From the NCBI GenBank assembly GCA_934773085.1, contig CAKVMU010000081.1, positions 1 to 7,430 on the forward strand: a stretch of 7,430 nt of DNA, written 5' to 3'. A program made the position numbers and the translations under genes. Each line of letters opens with the position of its first letter. Within the stretch, counting starts at the first letter, position 1. Of the stretch, positions 1-4,995 are shown piece after piece. The notes beneath the pieces are model-generated. The model saw only the letters and a program-made list of their open reading frames with translations, was not told the origin of the DNA and made no database searches. The stretch comes from an uncultured Candidatus Melainabacteria bacterium. GTDB taxonomy: Bacteria; Cyanobacteriota; Vampirovibrionia; Gastranaerophilales; Gastranaerophilaceae.

Positions 1-1
1 T

Positions 2-1168
2 ATAAATAATCTTAATTCTTGGGGATTAAGAGGAGATAAGAGCCAAGCAGCGGTATTCTCATTCAGCCCAATTGACGGAAGAATTCTTGTATATGCAGGC
101 GGAAAAGATTATACAAAGAGCCAATATGACCGTGTAACACAGTCAATAAGACCTTCCGGTTCTGCGTTTAAACCGTTTATTTATACAGCCGCAATTGAAA
201 AAGGATATTCTCCGAATGATATGATTGATGACTTGCCGTTTAGAGCAGGAAACTGGACTCCAAAGAACTACGGTAACAAATACAGAGGACCGATTCCTTT
301 GTATACAGCTTTGATGGTTTCATCAAACGTATGTACGGCAAGGTTGATGGATGCAATCGGTGTAAGACCTGTTATCCAATTAGCAAGAGTTATGGGAATT
401 ACAACTCCTATTCCTTATGATTATACTATTTCACTAGGTTCAAACAGTGTTAAATTGTTTGAAATGACCCGTGCGTATGGTGTTTTCGCAAACGGTGGGT
501 TTAAAGTTGAGCCGTATGCGATTGAAAGAGTTGAGTCTTCAAGAGGAACTGTCCTCTATGAAGCTAAGAAGGCAAAAACAAGTAAAGTTCTTAATATAAA
601 TACAGCAGCTACCATGACTGCAATTATGAAAACCGTAATCACAAACGGTACAGGGCGTGCAGCTAATATTGGCAAGCCGGCAGCAGGCAAAACCGGTACT
701 ACAGATGATTGCAAAGATGCATACTTTATCGGATTTACTCCGGATGTTGTAACCGGTGTTTGGGTTGGTAATGACGATAACACCAGAATGGGAGAACTTA
801 CCGGTGGTACTGTTCCGGCTAAAATCTGGAGAGATATTATGTTGGTAGCTACAGAACCATATGGAAATTCAGATTTTGAATATCCGGAAGTAGTTTTGAA
901 TCCGTTCAAGGCTCCGGGTGTATCAGTTATTCCTCAAAGTGAAGCGAAAAAAGCTTTGGAAGAAAAAGCTGCAAAAGAAGCGAAGGATGCGGAAAAGGCA
1001 GCGCAAGCCCCACAGGCTCCGATTATAAAACCGGATTCGATCAAACCGTTGGAACAACTTCCGGTTAAGAAAAAAGAACCTGTCAAAACAATAGAAGTAA
1101 AGGATGAACGTACAACTGTAGACCAGTTTGCACCGATTCCGATGAACAGTGCCCCAATAGGACAGTAA
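2..1168 (+). CDS. Class A penicillin-binding protein (PBP1A-like), C-terminal part; 5' end outside the window
   Basis: This is the transpeptidase end of a bifunctional peptidoglycan synthase, a membrane-anchored enzyme that acts outside the cytoplasmic membrane to polymerise and cross-link the wall. The reading frame is open from base 2, so 388 residues are visible. The glycosyltransferase domain and membrane anchor must lie upstream. All three penicillin-binding motifs are present: SxxK as S-A-F-K (nucleophile serine codon 161-163, visible residue 54), SxN as S-S-N (320-328) and KTGT (689-700), the last followed by DAYFIGFTPDVVTGVWVGNDDN, typical of class A enzymes. After the domain, roughly from 930, comes a tail of about 80 residues, first Lys/Glu/Ala-rich and probably helical, then Pro/Lys-rich, as many PBP1A proteins have. 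The stop codon lies 12 nt before the next gene, so the two are probably co-transcribed. The family call is secure; PBP1A versus PBP1B-type naming is not. Confidence 0.95.
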   Translation: MNNLNSWGLRGDKSQAAVFSFSPIDGRILVYAGGKDYTKSQYDRVTQSIRPSGSAFKPFIYTAAIEKGYSPNDMIDDLPFRAGNWTPKNYGNKYRGPIPLYTALMVSSNVCTARLMDAIGVRPVIQLARVMGITTPIPYDYTISLGSNSVKLFEMTRAYGVFANGGFKVEPYAIERVESSRGTVLYEAKKAKTSKVLNINTAATMTAIMKTVITNGTGRAANIGKPAAGKTGTTDDCKDAYFIGFTPDVVTGVWVGNDDNTRMGELTGGTVPAKIWRDIMLVATEPYGNSDFEYPEVVLNPFKAPGVSVIPQSEAKKALEEKAAKEAKDAEKAAQAPQAPIIKPDSIKPLEQLPVKKKEPVKTIEVKDERTTVDQFAPIPMNSAPIGQ

Positions 1169-1171
1169 AGT

Positions 1172-1175
1172 GGAG
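1172..1175 (+). promoter_or_regulatory. Ribosome binding site of the PurH-like gene
   Basis: GGAG lies 5 nt before the ATG at 1181, in the 12-nt gap after the PBP stop codon. It fixes the start and supports translation from a shared message. Confidence 0.7.
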
Positions 1176-1180
1176 AAATT

Positions 1181-2068
1181 ATGAATATAGAAGAAATTAA
1201 ATTGTCATGTGGTGAAAACGCATTCCAGACGGCTGAAATAGAAAAAAATGATAAAACAATTGATTATGAATTAAGCGCAAATATGACTTACACGGAAATG
1301 CTTTCCGTTGCAAAAGGCTTGGACGTGATGAGTGAATTTTATGATGTGAAAGCCGCTTGTACAATCCGTGGAACCGGTATTTGTGCAGTAGCCTTGGCTC
1401 CTGAGTTGCCGAGTGCTGTGCAAAAAGTTATGGATTCCAACCCGATTGATTTTATGAATTCAGTGGTTGTTGTATCTTCCGAAGTTGATAGTGAAATTGC
1501 AAGATTTCTAAAGGATTCTAATATTATCGTTGCTCCGGCTTATACTCAAAATGCATTGGAAGTTTTGGATGCAAGAAATGTTCGTTATGTGACGGTAAAA
1601 ACTCCGTTGAAAGATTATAAAAAATATCTGTCCAATGATGTTAAAGCAACACCGTTGGGTACATTGGTTCAAACTCCAAATGTCAGTGAACTTGATAAAG
1701 AGACTTTTAAAATAATGTCAAAGCAAAAACCCACAGTTGAACAAATTGAAGATGCGGTGTTTGCTTGGAAAGTCGCAAAGCACAATAATTCTCAATCTTT
1801 GGTTGTTGCAAAAGATTTGAAAACAACTGCGATAGCTCAAGGTTTGCAGGCTGCATCTGTTGAGTTTGCGCTGGATTACTCTTGTGATATGTCGAAAGAT
1901 GCAGTTTTGGCATCTGATATGCCTATAACGGTTCATGATGTGAATGTAGCAGCTCAAGGAAGAATCGGATTGATTATTGTTCCGTTTGCTCAAAAAGATG
2001 TTATTGACCAAGCTGATAAATACTCAATGGGTTTGATAGTTACTGGATTCACTAATATTCTTTATTAA
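1181..2068 (+). CDS. Stand-alone AICAR-transformylase-like protein (PurH C-terminal domain homologue) with degenerate active site
   Basis: The protein is 295 residues long and aligns by eye along the formyltransferase half of PurH, with no IMP cyclohydrolase half. Recognisable landmarks are GENxxQ at 11-16 (family RYGENPHQ), the MTYTEMLSVAKGLDVMSEFYD helix region at 35-55, GTLVQ at 160-164, the well-conserved EDAVFAWKVAKHNNS at 190-204, LASD at 243-246, and an end resembling the family's IAxADEHGIAMVFTGxRHF. In known enzymes this domain transfers formyl from 10-formyl-THF to AICAR in the last steps of purine synthesis. Here the catalytic Lys-His of the CVIVKHxNPCGVA segment is missing: residues 60-71 read C-T-I-R-G-T-G-I-C-A-V-A. 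RYG is SCG, the GxGQMSR loop is A-Q-G-L-Q-A-A-S, and FFPF after SD is M-P-I-T. I infer a non-catalytic or repurposed homologue. The start is supported by GGAG at 1172-1175, 5 nt before the ATG. The gap to the PBP gene is 12 nt, implying one operon. Confidence 0.8.
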   Translation: MNIEEIKLSCGENAFQTAEIEKNDKTIDYELSANMTYTEMLSVAKGLDVMSEFYDVKAACTIRGTGICAVALAPELPSAVQKVMDSNPIDFMNSVVVVSSEVDSEIARFLKDSNIIVAPAYTQNALEVLDARNVRYVTVKTPLKDYKKYLSNDVKATPLGTLVQTPNVSELDKETFKIMSKQKPTVEQIEDAVFAWKVAKHNNSQSLVVAKDLKTTAIAQGLQAASVEFALDYSCDMSKDAVLASDMPITVHDVNVAAQGRIGLIIVPFAQKDVIDQADKYSMGLIVTGFTNILY

Positions 2069-2092
2069 TTTTTTAATATATTTGCCAATTAA

Positions 2093-2115
2093 AACTTGAC
2101 AAATTCTGCCAAGTT
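2093..2115. promoter_or_regulatory. Imperfect 9-5-9 palindrome, candidate operator
   Basis: The arms are AACTTGACA (2093-2101) and TGCCAAGTT (2107-2115), complementary at 8 of 9 positions around the centre AATTC. The left arm contains the whole -35 hexamer and the right arm sits in the promoter spacer, where a dimeric repressor would block RNA polymerase. I do not recognise it as the box of a named regulator. The operator role is inferred from symmetry and position. Confidence 0.45.
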
Positions 2116-2124
2116 CTGTATTAT
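2096..2124 (+). promoter_or_regulatory. Sigma70-type promoter of the small unknown gene
   Basis: A perfect -35 TTGACA (2096-2101), a 17-nt spacer and -10 TATTAT (2119-2124, one change from TATAAT). Transcription should start near 2131, within about 2 nt of the ATG at 2133. It is the best promoter match in the window. Confidence 0.8.
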
Positions 2125-2132
2125 TGGTGTGT

Positions 2133-2336
2133 ATGAATAAGATTAGTGCTGCGGAATTGGATTCCGTTGAAGAAAAGTTAATTGTAACTCTTGACTTATT
2201 GGAAGTTGCTAAAAGATATTGTGAGAATGATTGCGGAGAATCAAAGACTCTTGGTCCGCTGTATTCTCTTATCGATGTGATGTTGAAGAATCAAAGAGAA
2301 TTGGCTGATAATATTGACAGAATTCTTGTAAAATAA
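2133..2336 (+). CDS. Small unknown protein, 67 aa, probably leaderless mRNA
   Basis: I do not recognise this protein. It is 67 residues from the ATG at 2133, charged and probably mostly helical: an acidic N-terminal helix (AAELDSVEEKLIVTLDLLEVAKRY) and a C-terminal helix (LYSLIDVMLKNQRELADNIDRIL), joined by a short stretch with two cysteines (C30, C34; C-E-N-D-C). There is no signal peptide or membrane segment. The frame is open upstream to a TTG at 2124, but that codon overlaps the -10 box and would not be transcribed from this promoter, so I chose the ATG. There is no Shine-Dalgarno sequence before it, and the predicted transcription start is almost at the ATG. Its own promoter, a palindrome over the -35 and a terminator right after the stop make it an independent regulated unit, which argues that it is a real gene. 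Function unknown. Confidence 0.7.
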   Translation: MNKISAAELDSVEEKLIVTLDLLEVAKRYCENDCGESKTLGPLYSLIDVMLKNQRELADNIDRILVK

Positions 2337-2367
2337 AAAAAGACTTGAGGAATCTCAAGTCTTTTTT
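2336..2367. terminator. Bidirectional intrinsic terminator between convergent genes
   Basis: A 9-bp perfect stem AGACTTGAG (2341-2349) / CTCAAGTCT (2354-2362) with loop GAAT, flanked by A-runs on the left (2335-2340) and T-runs on the right (2363-2367). It therefore ends transcription from both sides. It begins directly after the small gene's stop codon (2334-2336) and lies 20 nt beyond the rpsG stop. Confidence 0.93.
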
Positions 2368-2386
2368 GCTTATGCTTTTTCAAATA

Positions 2387-2857
2387 TTAATATCTGTAGT
2401 GAGCAAATGCTTTGTTAGCTTCAGCCATTCTGTGGGTGTCTTCACGTTTTTTGCATGCTGCACCGTTTCCGTTAGAAGCATCAAGCAATTCATTAGTAAG
2501 TTTTTCTACGAATGATTTGCCGCCTCTGTTCTTAGCAGCTGCAATAATCCATGAAGAAGCAAGAGCGAAACCTCTGTCCGGTTTAACATCGATAGGTACT
2601 TGGTAAGTAGAACCACCAATACGTCTTGCTTTAACTTCCAATAATGGAGTTGCATTTGTCAAAGCTTTTTGGAAAACTTCCAATCCGTTTTCATTTGTTC
2701 TTTCAGCAATGTTATTAATTGTTGAGTAGAAAATTCTTTCAGCTAAAGATTTTTTACCACGTCTCATAACTCTGTTGATGAATTTTGAAACATCTACGCT
2801 GTTATAAATAGGGTCAGCTGAAGGAACTCTTCTTTCAGGTTTAGATCTTCTAGACAT
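2387..2857 (-). CDS. rpsG: 30S ribosomal protein S7
   Basis: S7 nucleates assembly of the head of the small ribosomal subunit by binding the 3' domain of 16S rRNA. The product is 156 residues, the normal bacterial length. Family landmarks are the MSRR start, RRGKKSLAERIFY near 32-44, NATPLLEVKARRIGGSTYQVP near 68-88, and the KKREDTHRMAEANKAFAHYRY end. The start is fixed by a full AAGGAGGT site (2866-2873, complementary strand) inside the end of rpsL, and the ATG overlaps the rpsL stop by one base (TAATG), which implies translational coupling. In most bacteria, including cyanobacteria, fusA and tuf follow; here a terminator follows instead. The sequence looks cyanobacterial-like. Confidence 0.98.
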   Translation of the reverse strand: MSRRSKPERRVPSADPIYNSVDVSKFINRVMRRGKKSLAERIFYSTINNIAERTNENGLEVFQKALTNATPLLEVKARRIGGSTYQVPIDVKPDRGFALASSWIIAAAKNRGGKSFVEKLTNELLDASNGNGAACKKREDTHRMAEANKAFAHYRY

Positions 2858-3240
2858 TATTTCTTACCTCCTTTAGCTTTCTTTGCCCCGTATTTAGAAC
2901 GGCTTTGTTCTCTGTTAGCAACACCTGCTGTATCCAAAGTACCACGGACAATGTGATATCTTACACCAGGAAGATCCTTGATTCTGCCGCCTCTGATAAG
3001 AACGACACTGTGTTCCTGTAGGTTGTGTCCGATACCTGGAATATATGAAGTAACTTCAAATCCGTTAGTAAGTCTGACTCTGGCAACCTTTCTCAATGCT
3101 GAGTTCGGTTTTTTAGGGGTTGTAGTGTAAACCCTTGTACAAACGCCTCGTCTTTGTGGACAATCCATAAGAGCCGGCGATTTGGTTTTGTCTGTTAGCT
3201 TTTTACGTTCTGAACGTACAAGCTGGTTAATTGTAGGCAT
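2857..3240 (-). CDS. rpsL: 30S ribosomal protein S12
   Basis: S12 sits at the decoding centre of the 30S subunit and affects translational accuracy. The product is 127 residues, close to the usual 123-127. The two conserved segments are intact: [12 protein letters not shown] (40-51), with the lysines where streptomycin-resistance changes occur, and [13 protein letters not shown] (84-96), with Lys88 and the Asp89 that RimO modifies in some bacteria. By sequence this is a drug-sensitive type S12. It is the first gene of a two-gene operon with rpsG, which overlaps it by one base. The start is supported by AAGGAG at 3249-3254 (complementary strand), 8 nt before the ATG. A leader of about 178 nt precedes it. 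Confidence 0.98.
   Translation of the reverse strand: MPTINQLVRSERKKLTDKTKSPALMDCPQRRGVCTRVYTTTPKKPNSALRKVARVRLTNGFEVTSYIPGIGHNLQEHSVVLIRGGRIKDLPGVRYHIVRGTLDTAGVANREQSRSKYGAKKAKGGKK
2866..2873 (-). promoter_or_regulatory. Ribosome binding site of rpsG inside the rpsL coding end
   Basis: On the minus strand this reads AAGGAGGT, the full anti-16S match, 8 nt before the rpsG ATG. With the TAATG overlap it provides strong, coupled translation of S7. Confidence 0.85.
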
Positions 3241-3418
3241 AACTTTTTCTCCTTTTACCTGTTACTTGTATTTTCTGCAAATAAAACCACTGCTGAGCAA
3301 GTTTACAATTTTAACCCTTTGACCTCTGCACATCCAATGTTGGAATTCGGCATTAGCCCTTTGTGGCCCCTTTGCACCCCTGAGCCGTCAAATCCGGCAA
3401 GAAAATTTCGACTAGGGT
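3241..3418 (-). promoter_or_regulatory. Long rpsL-rpsG leader RNA, possibly structured
   Basis: From the predicted start near 3418 to the ATG there are about 178 nt without a gene. The segment is more G-rich than its surroundings and has self-complementarity on the minus strand. GCCG (3395-3398) can pair with CGGC (3384-3387) around a 7-nt loop, and a second GCCG (3348-3351) competes for the same CGGC. UGCAAAGGGGCCAC (3376-3363) can pair with 3290-3276 through 10 Watson-Crick and 4 G-U pairs around one bulged A. CAAAGGG occurs three times (3315-3321, 3357-3363, 3368-3374). Ribosomal protein operons are often autoregulated by such leaders. I do not match this one to a known family, and its regulatory role is inferred. 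Confidence 0.45.
3249..3254 (-). promoter_or_regulatory. Ribosome binding site of rpsL
   Basis: AAGGAG on the minus strand, 8 nt before the S12 ATG. It lies outside the segments predicted to pair in the leader. Confidence 0.85.
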
Positions 3419-3424
3419 AACTTA

Positions 3425-3453
3425 ATGTTAAGATGAACATGACTCAATGTCAA
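3425..3453 (-). promoter_or_regulatory. Promoter of rpsL-rpsG
   Basis: On the minus strand: a perfect -35 TTGACA (3453-3448), 17-nt spacer, -10 TAACAT (3430-3425, four of six consensus bases). The predicted start is near 3418. It is the only good match in the rpsL upstream region. Confidence 0.65.
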
Positions 3454-3554
3454 TCATGGCGGGGTGTTTTTCGTAACAAAGTTTAAAAATTGCGATTTTG
3501 CATATGTATTTGGAGTTTAAAAACGGTACGTTGGGGATGGTTTATTTGTTTTTG
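3454..3554. other. AT-rich gap between divergent promoters
   Basis: This is the central part of the 419-nt gene-free stretch 3241-3659. It contains no credible gene. It holds short direct repeats: GTTTAAAAA at 3481-3489 and 3515-3523, and TTTGGAGTTT at 3509-3518, copied again at 3561-3570 inside the symporter promoter region. These may be binding sites or just low-complexity AT sequence. Confidence 0.4.
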
Positions 3555-3584
3555 TTGTTTTTTGGAGTTTTTTTAGTGTATAAT
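3555..3584 (+). promoter_or_regulatory. Promoter of the symporter-ileS operon
   Basis: A perfect -10 TATAAT (3579-3584) with a weak -35 TTGTTT (3555-3560) at 18 nt. Transcription should begin near 3591, giving a leader of about 69 nt. The weak -35 suggests either help from an activator or modest basal strength. Confidence 0.55.
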
Positions 3585-3644
3585 TTACTCTTGAGGGGCA
3601 AATGAATAGCACAAGGATTAAAATTGTATGCTCCGATTGGTTAA

Positions 3645-3651
3645 AGAAGGA
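3645..3651 (+). promoter_or_regulatory. Ribosome binding site deciding a TTG start
   Basis: AGAAGGA lies 8 nt before the TTG at 3660. No ATG in this frame lies near the expected N-terminus, so this site is the main reason to choose the TTG. Confidence 0.7.
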
Positions 3652-3659
3652 AAATAATT

Positions 3660-4982
3660 TTGAAAAGTTCACGTTTGACAATAGCGATATTCGTTTCTCT
3701 TGTTTTGGGTATTCTTGTCGGATGGCTATGCCCAGCATTTGCTGTTAAAACACATGTTTTGGCAGAAGTATTTTTGCGAATGATTAAGATGATTATTGCT
3801 CCGTTATTGTTTGCAACTCTTGTTGTGGGGATAGCAGGGCATGGTGATGTAAAAAGTTTGGGACGTTTAGGTATTAAGACTGTTGCATACTTTGAGGTTG
3901 TTACAACATTTGCATTGATTATAGGTTTGGGATTTGCAAACCTTTTTAAACCTGGTGAGGGGATGGTTAATGTATCTTCTCAACACATAGGTTTGGGTGA
4001 AATCGCAAGAATGGCGTCTACAACTCATCACAATTCTTTTGGAGAAATGTTTTTAGGCTTGTTCCCGACGAGCATAGTTCAATCAATGGCGGACGGAAAC
4101 TTGTTGCAAATAGTTGTATTTTCTATATTCTTTGCGCTTGCGATTTGTGCAATCGGCAAAAAAGCTCAGCCGGTTGTTGATATATTAAATTCTGTTTCAT
4201 CAATAATGTTTAAGTTTACAGAATATGTAATGTTTTTTGCTCCTGTTGGTATATTTGGTGCAATAGCTTACACGGTGGGTTCAAACGGAATTGAGATATT
4301 GTTTAATTACGGTAAAATCATAATGTCTTTGTATGTGGCATTAGCAGTTTTTGTTTTGATAGTATTGTTAATTGCTTGCAAGTTGGTTCATATACCGTTT
4401 GGAAGTTTGATAAAAGCTGTGCAGGAGCCGGCTTTGTTGACGTTTACGACGGCAAGTTCTGAAGCTGCTTTGCCAAAGGCAATGTCAATTATGGAGAAAT
4501 TTGGCGTTCCGAAATCAATTGTTGGTTTTGTAATGCCTACCGGATACACATTTAATTTGGATGGTTCAACGCTTTATTTGGCGATGGCTGTATTGTTTTC
4601 AACTCAGTTGGTTGGTATAAATCTATCTTTAGAACAACAATTAGTAATTATGTTTGCGTTAATGCTAACTTCGAAAGGTGTTGCCGGTGTTCCGAGAGCT
4701 TCTTTGATTGTTCTTGCGGGAACTTTGACAAGTTTTAATATCCCTATTTTGGGTGTGGCGATTCTTCTCGGTGTTGACCAAATTTTGGATATGGGAAGAA
4801 CCACGGTTAACTTGATAGGTAACTGTGTTGCAACTGTAGTTATTGCAAGATGGGAAAATGCTTTTGATTATAATAAAATGACAGAATTCATTAAGAAAAG
4901 AAATATACGAACAAATACATTTGGAAAAACTAACGGGGATGTTAGTTTCCAAGAAGATTTCGGTAAGGTAGTACAACAATAA
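3660..4982 (+). CDS. Dicarboxylate/amino acid:cation symporter (GltP/DctA family), probably glutamate/aspartate
   Basis: This inner-membrane carrier takes up acidic amino acids or C4-dicarboxylates using cation gradients. It is 440 residues, typical of the family, with a membrane segment from the N-terminus (about 7-27), IKMIIAP in TM2, and the full transport core: HP1 serines in T-A-S-S-E-A-A-L-P (264-272), TM7 motif N-L-D-G-S (299-303), HP2 tip V-A-G-V-P-R (341-346) and TM8 D-M-G-R-T-T-V-N (377-384). In GltPh numbering, D377 is D394 and R380 is R397, which bind the amino group and side-chain carboxylate. Having both points to glutamate/aspartate; E. coli DctA has Ser at 394. N388 replaces the sodium-binding D405, as I recall for proton-coupled E. 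coli relatives, so H+ coupling is possible. The TTG start is supported by AGAAGGA at 3645-3651, 8 nt upstream, and by the normal TM1 position. ileS follows after 13 nt. Confidence 0.93.
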   Translation: MKSSRLTIAIFVSLVLGILVGWLCPAFAVKTHVLAEVFLRMIKMIIAPLLFATLVVGIAGHGDVKSLGRLGIKTVAYFEVVTTFALIIGLGFANLFKPGEGMVNVSSQHIGLGEIARMASTTHHNSFGEMFLGLFPTSIVQSMADGNLLQIVVFSIFFALAICAIGKKAQPVVDILNSVSSIMFKFTEYVMFFAPVGIFGAIAYTVGSNGIEILFNYGKIIMSLYVALAVFVLIVLLIACKLVHIPFGSLIKAVQEPALLTFTTASSEAALPKAMSIMEKFGVPKSIVGFVMPTGYTFNLDGSTLYLAMAVLFSTQLVGINLSLEQQLVIMFALMLTSKGVAGVPRASLIVLAGTLTSFNIPILGVAILLGVDQILDMGRTTVNLIGNCVATVVIARWENAFDYNKMTEFIKKRNIRTNTFGKTNGDVSFQEDFGKVVQQ

Positions 4983-4983
4983 G

Positions 4984-4988
4984 AAAGG
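4984..4988 (+). promoter_or_regulatory. Ribosome binding site of ileS
   Basis: AAAGG lies 7 nt before the ileS ATG, within the 13-nt gap after the symporter stop. The gap is too short for a promoter or a T-box leader, so ileS probably relies on upstream transcription. Confidence 0.65.
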
Positions 4989-4995
4989 TTGGAAT

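Noticed and set aside
556..909. Minus-strand open frame of 117 codons inside the PBP gene
   Set aside because: It lies opposite a strongly conserved transpeptidase domain, has no family resemblance and no ribosome binding site.
1707..2011. Two overlapping minus-strand frames within the PurH-like gene
   Set aside because: Both lie opposite a frame that aligns with PurH over its full length; their translations look like random antisense sequence.
2063..2078. TATTAA/TTAATA hairpin after the PurH-like gene as a terminator
   Set aside because: It is a six-pair stem of A-T only with no G-C pair; too weak to call.
2124..2132. TTG at 2124 as the start of the small gene
   Set aside because: The codon overlaps the -10 hexamer, so a transcript from the evident promoter would not contain it.
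2412..2606. Plus-strand frame inside rpsG
   Set aside because: Shadow of the S7 gene, whose protein sequence is unmistakable on the other strand.
3241..3659. tRNA, SRP RNA, tmRNA or a known riboswitch in the long intergenic stretch
   Set aside because: No cloverleaf, no signature segments of these RNAs and no TPP, cobalamin or T-box core could be recognised on either strand.
3517..3738. Minus-strand 73-codon frame over the symporter promoter and start
   Set aside because: It crosses the TATAAT box and the symporter N-terminus; low-complexity translation and no ribosome binding site.
4983..4995. T-box riboswitch before ileS
   Set aside because: The gap is only 13 nt, and no T-box-like sequence is seen at the end of the symporter gene.
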